Assembly: GCA_022560025.1 (NCBI GenBank)
Contig: JAFISE010000213.1
Location: forward strand, 1-45,396
Origin: Stagonosporopsis chrysanthemi
Lineage: Eukaryota > Ascomycota > Dothideomycetes > Pleosporales > Didymellaceae
Direction: 5' to 3'
Length of the DNA stretch: 45,396 nt
Within the stretch, counting starts at the first letter, position 1. Each line of letters begins with the position of its first letter. Under the pieces are notes generated by a model. That model had not been told where the DNA came from. It searched no databases and worked only from the letters and a program-made list of their open reading frames with translations. Shown here piece by piece: positions 9,176-19,477 of this stretch. The translations under genes were made by a program, and so were the position numbers.

Positions 9176-10491
9176 TCACTCCTCTTCTGACTCGTCGCCG
9201 TCGCGCGGGACTTCACATCCACAAGGCCACAAATGTCTAACAACCTCACCTGGGTACTTGTTCCTGTACCCCATCATCCACTGCTCAGCTTTGTCGAGCT
9301 CTGCTTTGCTTTCAACATGCTCTGGTCCCAGATACTTCCTCTCCCGATCTAAGAAGGGCCAATAAGGCCAAGCTGAATGAAATGCGCGATGCTTGGCCTC
9401 GTACTCGCGCTTGAGCTTCAGATCTAGTGGGTCGACTTGATGCCCACGTCCGGTAAGGAGATCAGGGTCGTTCACAAAATCACCATTCCTACCGTGGCGC
9501 CCGCGCTTGAGGAAGTATTGTGGCTTGGGCTCGCACTTTGCGCATGCGTCGCCGTTGTAGCCTTCCGGGTTGAAGGTGAAATAGATGGCATCTTCCATAT
9601 TTGTCGCATAGTACTGGCTGCCGTTCGGAGCTTTGAGGTTCTTCTCCGCTGCAAGTGCAAGCTCAAGTTTGTCGAATGGCCCCGCATGACTGGTCGCGCT
9701 TTGCGAAATTTCGATCATTCTTGCGAAGCTCTTTCGGTCTTGGTGTGTGGGCTCTTGAGCAGGGCTTGGAGCGGGAGTTGCCTTTCTCACTACTTGGGTT
9801 TCCAGACTTACAATGGCGCCGTTTTGTGGCGAAAGAGGCGTCTTTGAATGAGCAGCTTCAGTCTTGCTCTTCTTTGCCGGCGTTTGCTCATCCTCTGTGG
9901 CGGCTGCGCTGTCATACTTACGCTTGTTCGCAGTTTGCGTCACCTTCCTAGATTCGGCTGTCGGTTTGACCGAAATCTGCTTCTGTGCTGCCTCTGGTTT
10001 GGCAGTCTTTGGAGGGAGGGACACATGCGACTGCACATTCGCTTCATCTTCGGTAGACGAAGTCGCCTTCTTTGGAGCAGGTCTTTGGCTTGGTGCTGTT
10101 TTCTCAGCTTTGCTGCTCATTGCTTTCGAATCTGAAGCCTTGAGACCAAGCACTTCAATGATGTCTTCCCTCTTTGTCGCTACACCGATGTTAGCACGAA
10201 GTGACATCCGCGGGCAATCGACTTACAGGGCAATTTGCTCTCAGGATGGGGGCTTAGAGCCAACGTCTCGACTCTTTCGATCCATTCTGCAAGAGCCGTC
10301 TTGGAGACAAGCGCTTTGATGATTTTTTGCGCTCGACGATCAGCATAGGCCTTTATGATCACTGTCAGGCCTTCCTTGCTCTTGGAGGCTAGGTCTTCGA
10401 CTGATCGAGCGTGCAGCCGCTTCTTTCCGAGCTTCAGGAGTGGCACGCAGAGTCCGTATTCCTCAAAGTGCGTCTCGGCTGCTCTGCCCAT
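9176..10491 (-). CDS. Unknown lysine-rich, probably nuclear protein, two exons
   Basis: Exons 10491-10227 and 10179-9176 join across a 47-nt intron (GTAAGT donor, GCTAAC branch, TGTAG acceptor), giving ESKLPS followed by TKREDIIEVLGLKASD and about 422 residues. The N-terminal 85 residues are helical and basic (HFEEYGLCVPLLKLGKKR, ALAEWIERVETLAL). A long disordered middle is rich in K, S, T, A, P and E. The C-terminal 130 residues are ordered and aromatic, with ACAKCEPKPQYF, KREYEAKHRAFHSAWPYWPF and HLWPCGCEVP, then an acidic DGDESEEE end. The cysteine pairs could bind zinc. I do not recognise the family. An in-frame ATG at 10620 with a good context would add 43 low-complexity residues; I chose 10491 because the conserved-looking part begins there. 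The gene is divergent from PEX14. Confidence 0.75.
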
Positions 10492-11232
10492 CGCGTTTAA
10501 TCTTTCTGTAAGCACCACGATGTGTGGTTGTCGGTTAGGGAAAGGGTAAATATAGGGATAAGAGTATATAGTGCGCGAATGTTGGGCGCGTTGAGTGCAA
10601 GGATTGTTTGTTCGAGACATTGTTGTAAACCGTCTAGGTGTAAGAAAATATAGCCCTGATCAACGAAAGTGAAAAGACACTGTGCTGTGCGTCTGATATA
10701 TTCCACACAATACCAGGGTTCAGGTGCAAACCATAGGTGAAGGGGACTGCTTACCAGAGAACCAACCTTTTTTGAACAATTCGACTTCTAACCTTTCTTG
10801 AACAATTCGACTACATACTGGCCTTGAGATCGGATAAGTCTCAGGCGTCCCTGACCCTGCTAACCAGACATTCGCAATAGGAAAGTTCGCTGTTTTGTCT
10901 AATTCCCTGTGAATATGGCACGCGGTGGCGGTACTTGTTCAGGACTACATCTGGCTCTTTCTGAGAAACTCATAATATCATCCAACATCGCAATGTTTCA
11001 AAGCAACATCGTTTGCGTTGTTGGTGTTGATATCAAGTGCTCGCGTAGAGACGACAGAGTTGGAAATAGCTTCCATGACACGTGAGGGAGTCGCGCCCAC
11101 CGAATTGCGGAAGAGCCGAGGCTCGGGCACCCGCCTCCAGCTTTCGGTCATCGTCTCGCGACAACTCGGTCAGTCGTCCATCTAACCTCCACAGCAGCGC
11201 ATGAAGCCGGCGCAGCGCGACAGGTAGCCAAC
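10492..11232. other. Divergent promoter region between the unknown gene and PEX14
   Basis: About 740 bp between two start codons (or 612 bp if the upstream ATG at 10620 is used). I see no coding. It holds a two-unit tandem repeat at 10764-10812 and AT-rich TATATA-like bases near 10560. Confidence 0.55.
10764..10812 (+). repeat. Two-copy 23-bp promoter repeat
   Basis: Units at 10764-10786 and 10790-10812 differ at one base of 23 and share TTGAACAATTCGACT. The period is 26 bp, about two and a half helical turns. It lies in the divergent PEX14 promoter and could be a paired factor-binding site or a recent duplication. Confidence 0.75.
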
Positions 11233-12466
11233 ATGGTCCGCGAGGACCTCATAACGTCGGCGGTGTCCTGTATGACCTCATTCGGCCTGTTTGCATTCAC
11301 TGCTGACCAGACTTAGTTCTCCAGGACCCGTCAGTAGCCAGCGCACCAGTCGAGAAGCGCATTGCCTTCTTGCAGTCGAAGAACCTCACACAAGAAGAGA
11401 TCGATGTCTCGCTGGCACGTGCTACATCAGACGACCCCAGCCAACCGGCATCGCCAGGATCGCCGTACTCCGCTCCTCCAAACAATGCGTATCGCCCACC
11501 GCCCGCAGCGCCTGCGTATGGCGGTAGCTACCCTCCACAGTACTGGCCGCAGCAGCCACCTCCGGAGTACGTACAGCTGACTCATCACGTTTGAAAGAAC
11601 CCGACTAACGACCTTCAAGACCACCGAAGCGTGACTGGCGCGACTACTTCATCATGGCGACCGTCATGGGCGGTGTAGGCTACGGTCTGTATTTCACAGC
11701 GAAACGATACATCCTACCCGTCATCTCTCCTCCCACCGCGCCCCAGCTCGAGCAAGACAAGGCCTCTATCGACGAGTCTTTTAAGCGTGCCTTCGACCTA
11801 CTAGAGCAGCTGAATGAAGACACCACTGCTCTGAAGGCCAGCGAAGAAGCACGCACATCCCGCCTGGATAACGCCCTCGGTGAGGTCGAATCAGTCCTTG
11901 CCGCCCTAAAGGACAGCAGCAAGAGACAAGGCGACGACAACCGAAGAATCGAAGACGATGTTCGCGGGCTGAGGGACTTGATTCCCAAGGCGCTTGATGC
12001 GCAGAAGGAGGCCAATGACAACAGACTCAAAGAACTCAGTACCGAGCTGAAGAGCCTAAAGACGCTCGTCGGCAACCGCATGAGTGCGCCCGCACCCACT
12101 CCCCGAGCCCCCACGACACCCTACTACGGCCTTCAGAGCCAGCAAAGCCAGTCTCCCGCGCCTACAAACGGCACCAGCACACCCGCTGCTACACCCGCGC
12201 CTCAGCCTTCATCAAGCGAGCAGACAAATGGTACAGCCAGCGCTGAGACCAAGGCTACCCCCACGATGCCAGGCGGCGCAAGCACAGGCGCAGTTAACGG
12301 TACTGCACCCATTGCCGCGCCCGCAGAGAAGCCCGTGCAGTCGTGGCGAGGCTCACAGGGTCGTGCTGCGATCCCGGCGTGGCAGATGGCGGCGGCAAAG
12401 AAGAGTGAGGAGGCTAAGAAGGATACGTCTGAGAGCGGCACTGTGGAAGCCAGCCCTAGCTCGTAG
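11233..12466 (+). CDS. PEX14: Peroxin 14 (peroxisomal import docking protein)
   Basis: Three exons (11233-11269, 11317-11566, 11620-12466) encode 377 residues; introns are 47 nt (branch GCTGAC) and 53 nt (branch ACTAAC). Exon 1 has only 37 nt. The joined N-terminus MVREDLITSAVSFLQDPSVA through KRIAFLQSKNLTQEEIDVSL is the conserved Pex14 domain that binds WxxxF motifs of the Pex5 receptor. A proline-rich linker (PPAAPAYGG, PQYWPQQPPPE) leads to PKRDWRDYF and a glycine-rich membrane segment at about 108-128 (VMGGVGYGLYFTAKRYILP). A coiled coil follows at about 140-245, then a long A/P/T/S-rich tail ending with IPAWQMAAAKKSEEAKK. PEX14 forms the docking site and pore at the peroxisome membrane with PEX13 and PEX5. 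Domain order and length fit fungal PEX14. Confidence 0.96.
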
Positions 12467-12844
12467 GCGAGTCAGCGCGAGGCACTCTACAGGACCGAGA
12501 CTAGGATGGATACAGTAGCGTTGATATCTCTGAGCCAGCAGAAGCATCGTCTGGAGTTTGAGAAAAGTCCGGCTGCTTGGGAGACATTGGCATTGGATGA
12601 GTTGTGGCGCCGGGGCGCGAACTGGGTCCCGCCCGATGTTTGGGTGTGGGACAGACTTGAGTTGCGGAAGCTGCTGTGACGGACTTCGTATCTTTGAAAG
12701 GCGTCGAGTTGTAAATGTATTACTCTTAAGCAGCCACACACTGTATCACGATATGCTCCTTCTACCACGATCGTCATCTTTGTGGCCCCTCACCCCTGTT
12801 GCACCATCTCCAATCGAACATGTACACATGTACACCCCTCCATC
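12467..12844. other. Convergent 3' region of PEX14 and seipin
   Basis: These 378 bp separate the two stop codons. I see no gene. The frame open on the plus strand here continues into antisense of seipin and is not supported. Confidence 0.55.
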
Positions 12845-14277
12845 CTACCTCTCCCCCTCTTTCCTTCCCCTCGCACTCCCCCTCCTCCTTACTCTCTCCC
12901 TCTCCCTCTCCCGCTCACTATCCAACCCAGTCCCCAGCCCACTATCTGTGAACCCCATCTGGTCGGCCCTCGACACCGGCTCCTCAAGCACAAAATCATC
13001 ATCCTCGTCGTCCGCCTCTGCATCCTCTTTCAGCGGAATATCCTCGAGTCGCTGCTCCTGCTGCTCTTCCTTCGTCTTCGTCTTCGCCTTCGCTCTAAAA
13101 CCTTCGGACGCGCTGGCAGGGGACGTATAGCGCAGCGGGGGCTGACCGGAGAGCGTGGGGAAGGTGTGCGGGGTGTCGCTGTAAGGTGTTCCGGGGTCAC
13201 TCTGAGCATCGAGTTCCTTTTTGACGGCAGGACGGGCTGCCGCGTCGTCGTCAGCAGAGGCTGGGGGCGAAGAGGGGCCAAACAGCATGCTCGCCACGCC
13301 CCAGGTCAACAGCAAGATGCCAACTTCTGTCCCCCAGAACAGCAGGATGAAGACTACGCCACTCAGCAGCCGGTGCGTGTACATCAGCCAGCGCAGCCCT
13401 TCGAGCTTAGCGCTGATGTGCACGCGCACGTGGTACACTTCCAGTAGCGTGCGGCTGCGCAGCTCGAGGCGCAGGGAGGAAGGCACCGCGGAGACGAAGT
13501 ATGCGGATTCGAGCATGCTGATGTGCAGAGTCTCGCTTTCGGTGCCGAAGCCGGTTAGATACAAGGGGAGGCGGAGGAGGCGGTAGAGATGCTCTGTGGG
13601 CCAGGAGCGGTAGGTGAGGATGGCAGGACGGCGGGAGTGAGCAAGGGTCGGCGGCTTGGTTGTGGTTGTGGTGGTGCTGGCGTCGGGAGAGGCCGTGTCG
13701 TCGTCCCAGCCTAGCATGCTCTTTATGCCTGAAGATGAGGCGGCGGGGCCGCGCAGAGACAAGTCCACCATAAAATTTCCGGCTTGCAGGTTGGATCTGC
13801 TCCTCGGCACTACCATTTCCACGCTGATGTCGTACTTCTGTCGGTTGACGAGGCCTTGTATCCCTGTGATAGCGTGCGGCCACTTTTGTGCTTCTTGGCT
13901 AGAGAACCTACTCGCATCGCTGAGGAGCGAAATCGGTGTCGTGCCATGGTCGAATTGTAGATACACGGGGAGCGAGATGCCGCGGATTGGGATGTACGAG
14001 TAGTAGAAAGATGTGTAAGCAATCACTGCGAAGGCGAAGAGGGCGGTCGAGGCTATGAGGAGAAGGAACGTGCGCAGGTAGGTTCGGAGGAGCGGAGGAG
14101 AGGTTGCGACGCGTAGAGGGAGAAGAGCTGCGTCCTGCGAGCGATTAGCATGCCAATGCAAGAGCAGCGCCATAAGAGAGAATCGATAAGCGAAAGCCCA
14201 CATACCGTGGCATGTTGAACGAGCGATCTTTGTTCGTCCTGGTTGTCTTTCGACTCGACCTTGGTCGACACCTCCAT
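12845..14277 (-). CDS. SEI1: Seipin (lipid-droplet assembly protein)
   Basis: Exons 14277-14206 and 14134-12845 join across a 71-nt intron (GTATGT donor, GCTAAT branch, CGCAG acceptor) to give 453 residues. The start MEVSTKVESKDNQDEQRSLV is chosen over the longer unspliced frame, whose first part reads through the intron. A first membrane helix lies at about 42-66 (LLIASTALFAFAVIAY). The lumenal seipin domain follows, with SFYYSYIPIRGISLPVYLQF, QKYDISVEMVVPRS, FMVDLSLRG and RPAILTYRSWPTEHLYRLLR. A second helix lies at about 277-305 (VVFILLFWGTEVGILLLTW). The cytosolic tail of about 140 residues is long and ends in an acidic stretch (DAEADDEDDDFVLEE) and an R/E repeat. Seipin is an ER oligomer at ER-lipid droplet contacts. 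It faces PEX14 tail to tail. Confidence 0.95.
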
Positions 14278-15172
14278 GTCGTGAGTCGTGTTGAGGGACG
14301 TTGAGCATCACATGAATTCAAACGACAAGTGACGTCGGTGTCTCACGCGCCTGCGTATTGAGCAGCACGCTAATGCACACGCCCTCTTCACTGCCAAGCA
14401 AAAGCCTTGTGCCATCTGCAGGGACTTGAACGGGAGGCTTGTGCACTGCTGATCTAGCTGAGACACATGAGGAGCGCGTGGCGCTCGTGTCATCTGTCGT
14501 GTGGTGTCTCACGTTCTGGCTGAAGCAATTTGTAAAGTACGACTTCATTTACTACGGGATCACTATCATCGAGCTGATGATACTACATGGAAACCAAACA
14601 ACCCACAGCCAGCCAGCCGCCAGCCAGCCAACTCCGGAGTAAGAAAGCCCAAGACCTACGACCTGACGCCCGGAAGTGATTCCTCAATCCCTCTAAGTCC
14701 TGCAGCCTGTGTGACCACAGATCTGAACGCCGGAGGAAGCAAAACCCATCAGATCGTCGAAAACATGTGGTATCATCCAGAAAATCGTCAGTCTCGAAAG
14801 ATGACGCAAAGATGTACGGAAATCAGGAAATAAGAGGAAAGAAAGGACGCCTGCGAGGGGCTACATAGAAAGAAATAAAAGTAAATCTGGCAATCTCTCT
14901 GCGACATTGAAATGACCTTTCCCAACTTTTGATCGACAAAGTCTGGAGTATAGACTGTGTCGATGAACTTTTGGTAGGTATGCAAATGCATCGGTCCATG
15001 GTGGTAACAAAGCCGGAGTAGCAGAAAGTCAAACAGTCGTGGGTATCGTAACGTCGTAAGGACATCTGGTGTAGACGTCCGCACATCCTCCGTAGATCCT
15101 CGTCGTTGTTACTTGGGCTCCTCTACCGTCGAGGTTGATTGTTATTAGATTACGTGCATCGCGTAATAGCAA
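14278..15172. other. Seipin promoter and 3' flank of the next gene
   Basis: No supported gene. The left part is the upstream region of seipin. A short CAGC-type repeat is seen near 14608-14632. The right part is the 3' region of the acidic protein gene ending at 15173. Confidence 0.5.
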
Positions 15173-17490
15173 CTAAGAGAACGTCCCCATCCTCGGAGGT
15201 GGGCGGCGGGGCGCAGCCATCGAGCCTTGGGTCTTGCTTACACCAGCAAGAGGTGAGCTCTGCGGGATGGGTGCCATCGGAGATTTCACCATCCTTTTCG
15301 TCTTGGTACGCTTGCGGAGGGGGGTGATGAGAGCGTCAGCAGACTTGCCAGATCGGACAGGACGTGAGACAGCATTTCGGGCTGTGGGATCGGAAGGCAG
15401 AGACGCCACATCGCGGTAGCGATTCTGGTTGTTTCGAAACGCAGTAACGACACCACGGTCGAAGTGCTCAAGCATGACATCGGATGTAGTCCTCTTACGA
15501 TTGCCAGGCGTGCCCTCAGCTGAGGTGGCCCGCACGAGGCCAGCGCCGTTGGCCTGAGAAGCGCCTGGTGTGGTGGGCGCGTCCGTCTCCTCGCCGTCGT
15601 CGTCCATGTCGCTGTTATCAGAATCGTCACCGAAGTCCATGAAGTCTCCAATGTTGAGATCGTCCTCAAAATCCTCAGACTCGTAGTCGTCTTCGTCAAA
15701 GGTTTCCATGCTGCCGTTAGATCCGAGGCTGACGAAAGGATAGAAGGCTTCGGGAGGGCCAACGTGGTCGTTGAAGTAGTACTCGTTTCCAGGAGCTGTC
15801 CCAAAGACGCCAGTCAGCATGATGTCTGTGCTGTTGAGAGCGTTGTTCATAGCCTCGGCCTCGCTGTCTGAAACGTTGGCGAACTGAGTAAGCGAGGCTC
15901 GGGGGCTGTTGTTGGCTGTGCTGCTCGTGCTGCTGTGGGTGCCATTGATCGGAATCCATGGAACGGCCTGTGTGCGAGGGCGGTAGAAAGTGACTGTCTT
16001 AGTAGCTCTATTTGTAATGGCAATGGCTGCATTAGACTCCTTGTGGATGAAGACTCCGCGCATCGGTGGAATTTGACGGCCTGTAGGCCTGTTGCTTCGA
16101 GCGAAGGGCTTAGGTGTTCCCGCTCGAGAACCCGGTGCTGAGGGTGGTTGTTGAAGTATAGACTTCTTTGCCTTTGGTGTCTGAGGAGGCACATCAGAGC
16201 CGAAATCCTCTTCGTCAGTGGTATCGCCCTCATCGGCTGCAGTGGGTTGTTAGTAATGGAGGTAAATCTGAGACAGGTCAATATCATACTTTCATAGCCA
16301 CTAGAGCCGGCAGATGATTCGTCATCAGAGTCGTCCGCTTGTGTGATACGTCCTTCGTCATGGTTGAAGTCCCAGAATGAAGCGTCAGACATGGGAGAGC
16401 CTACGTCGCCATCATCCTCGTTCTCGGCTTCCAGCAGCTGTGTCAAAATAGGAGGGAGTTTGTCCTGTTCAAGGAACAAATCTGGGAACACGCTGCTGTC
16501 AAGCTCGGAAGATTCAGATTCGGAGTCCTCTGATACTTGAACCTCGTCGTCAAAGCGAACACGCTTCGTTGAACTGTCTGAGTACTTTCTCTTCGCAGCT
16601 AGGTCAGGAGAAGCAGGCACAGCCTCTGGTTCGAAGAATTGAGCGAAACCAAAGTCACCCAGACCAGCCATATACGACTCGGTGAGAGGTGCAGTGACAT
16701 CGAAGATGTCATCACTGGCAGAGCTCTCAAGACTGAGTCGACGAGCATCACGAATCTGGTTAAGGAGAGCGGTCGCTTGTTGCTCCTGGTCTTGCGCAAT
16801 GAAGTTTGCTTCTTGCTCTTCAATGGCATCCATGTCAAACTCATCGTCATCAGGGATCAAATTGACTCCGCTGTAGTCTTCATCATCGCTATCGATGGCG
16901 TGTTCATGCGTGTCACTCTCTTGATAGGTCAGTAAGGGCTTGGGGCCCATGTTACTTAGCTTTCTTGCCATCTTACGCCTGGGGAATACTTCGTGTTCAG
17001 CAGGCTCTTCTCCGAAAAGAACCGATGTGCTTGAAAGGTTGCTGAAGGTCCGCTTCTTGTTTTGCATGAGTAACTGGTTCACCGGGTGCTTGCTGGGGAT
17101 GAGTCCAATTCCCTTGGAGAAAATCTCATCATCATCCTTGTCGGTCTCATCGTCATCGACAGGTTCGATACGAATGGCAGGGCCCTTGCCCTTGCCCTTT
17201 CCTTTTCCACGACCACGGTACGAGAGTGGTATGTCATCGTCGGTCTCGTCATCGTCATGTAATGTGGTACTGTCTTCCTCTTCGTCTTCGTCAGAAGCCT
17301 CCTCTGTAGCAGCTTGCGCATCGCCACGGCCGGAAGCGGAATGAAGACTCTTCGGTGCGGTGTCGGTGCTCGAGGTTCTTTGAATGTTGCAGCGGGCTTG
17401 TGCGGTAGCGTCGGGGATGAGCTTGTGGTTTTGCAGGTGCTTTCCACCGAGCTCACCGGCTATTGTTCGTGAGTTTGTGGTGTGTGCCAT
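15173..17490 (-). CDS. Large acidic, low-complexity, nuclear-type protein of unknown function
   Basis: Exons 17490-16290 and 16236-15173 join across a 53-nt intron (GTATGA donor, ACTAAC branch, CTGCAG acceptor) to read SSGYE-TDEGDTTDEEDFGSD and give 754 residues. The N-terminal 400 residues alternate acidic clusters (EASDEDEEEDS, DSDDEDYSGVNLIPDDDEFD) with basic patches, including a GRGKGKGKGKG run near 95-104 and a likely nuclear signal KKRTFSNL. A middle block reads RQIPPMRGVFIHKESNAAIA followed by ITNRATKTVTFYRPR, the best-ordered and probably conserved part. Another acidic region and a basic C-terminus (LRKRTKTKRMVKSPMAP) follow. I do not recognise a named family; the composition suggests a chromatin or transcription role, which is inference. 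The start context GCCATGGCA is good. Confidence 0.85.
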
Positions 17491-19477
17491 GGTGAAGCGG
17501 GGGTCCGTTGGATTGATTGGCGTAGGTTCGGAACAGATGAAGGAGATGTTTGTAGATCGAGTGGAGTCGGATAGAAGAGAGCGAAGAACTTCGGTATTTA
17601 GAGAGTCGAGAGGGGGGGAAGCGCTATGTCGACGATAAGTATGGTGTACTGGGTGCTAGTCTCTTCAACTATGTAGAGACTTTGGCGGGTTCGTCGATGT
17701 TCGAGGGTTGAGCCGGTAGAACTGACAAATGCGGTGTGTGTTCAGTGCAGGCCGGACGAATGGTCAATGATTGAGACGGCTGCGAGCAGATCGTGCTTCA
17801 CGCAGTCGTGCAATTGTATCGTCGTTGAGGTTGAATTATCCTGAGCTGGCTGAAGGGCCCGCGAGCTTTCACGAGCCCTCCAGGGATTTAGCACTCAGCG
17901 ATTGCCTGCGGCATTGTCTCGACGAGGATAGGTATGGATGTGATGTTGGAGAGGTGTCTGTGGAGTGATCCTGTACGACTTTGGTGTAGGCGGGGAGGGA
18001 AGGTCGGGCAGAAGCAGACGACATTTTTTGGGCGGAGACTTGCTCGCGCCAAGGGGCTAGCGCTGAGGAACGACCGGGGGGTCCAACACTCTGGGAAAGA
18101 GCGACCAACCCACATGCGATGACTCCCCTGTGCATCAAGTAGTTGCAAGACTCATATGGGGGCTCGAATAAGAACAGCGTATTCATTGATCCGTAGGCAA
18201 CCACCGGGTCGGTGTCAACCCATCGACTCGAGCATCACGGACCTCGCTGCACCGTGAACGAGGCGCTGCGCAGCTCGTGTGCCCATCGCAGGAATGCCCC
18301 ACAGCAGCCAAACCTTGAACTGCAGAAAACACGCAGCGATGAGGCAACGGGTCTAGGAGAAGAGTATCAGCCCCGAAATGACGGGCTCCCATTGGCCACC
18401 GTAGAAACACAAAGCCGAGGGACCAGCATCCTTGCAGCGAACAGCAGCCCGCGTAGATTGCCCTGCTACCCTGCCGTGCGGTGCACTCCGTCAGCACCTC
18501 TGCATTCGTCGTGTCTGAACATCCTCAATATCGCTGCGACGTTGATCAGATTGTTCACCCGTCTTGCAAAAGCACGGCATCGACGATCAGCCCCTCTGGA
18601 TGCCCTTGACGTCGTTGTTCTGCCCCTCCACCCCGGCCAAATCGATGCGCACAGGACTGTTGGCGCCGCGTGGAAAAGGCGGTCTGGAGGTGAAAACGTA
18701 GCCGCTGCAAAGGGTACAGCAGCGGCCCGCCGCCTGCTGCTTGTGTGACGCAAGGATCCAGACCTTGCAGGTGGTCGATACTCTTCACGCTCGATGCTCT
18801 ACAGTGTGAAGCCCCCATTATAGTCTCCTCTGCACACTTTTGTTGTTGTACCATGGCTCAATTCAAGTAAGTACGTAAAGAGCGACGACAAAATTCCCTC
18901 GGAGCAATGGTGATGAGGCTGAGTCCTTGCCTTTTACGGCCACAAGACGCAGGCCGTTGGTGGATCTCTAGAAAAGCGGCCCACAGACCTTTAATTCGAG
19001 CCTTCTCCCAAGTCCGCTCCTGATCTTCGCACATCCTGCATGCATACATCCTACCTCTCATTGGGCAGTAGACTTTTACATACGTCTAGTGCAGGCGTCC
19101 CCATTCGCTGATCGTGCATCAGCGCAAGCATCCGCGTCAAACGACCGGGATGCCATCACAGCATTTTCGCTCTAGGAGTCACGACTTTACGCTCTGCCTG
19201 CACGATGATGCTGAAATAGAGCCAGTCGCACAAACACGGCGGTCTGGGGGAATTGACAGGTGTCGAGCTACAAGTGGGGAAAGGTAGTGGAGAAGCATGC
19301 GCGTAAACGCCATCAGGGACTGTAGGTCAGTTCGTTTCGGAGGTTGTCGCACCAAAATCACCACGTGGACTTTTGAACAGAAGAAAAGCTTCAACAAGGA
19401 AGGTGGGCAAATGTCTGGAGTCGGGCGTTACGCAATTGGTATGTTCAAAAATTTGGCGCGCTATGTGCAAGATGCCG
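17491..19477. other. Nearly 2 kb without a supported gene
   Basis: Several frames are open on both strands (for example 18212-18748), but they lack a proper ATG, a domain or consistent intron joins. One local signal is an ACCATGG start context at 18851-18857 followed after 14 coding bases by a perfect GTAAGTAC donor, which could be a short first exon; I could not find a matching second exon. The stretch probably contains the promoter of the acidic-protein gene and the 3' region of the mitochondrial protein gene. Confidence 0.45.

Noticed and set aside
12084..12518. Second-frame product inside PEX14
   Set aside because: Proline/arginine-rich shadow of the A/P/T-rich tail of PEX14.
14135..14311. 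Longer seipin start reading through 14135-14205
   Set aside because: That segment is the intron (GTATGT...CGCAG); the spliced start MEVSTK joins cleanly to the conserved part.
14400..14470. tRNA-like look (GTTCAAGTCC on the minus strand)
   Set aside because: The T-arm stem does not pair and no acceptor stem or anticodon arm can be drawn.
18212..18748. 178-codon open frame on the plus strand
   Set aside because: Begins with a non-ATG codon, no domain, composition looks like non-coding DNA open by chance.
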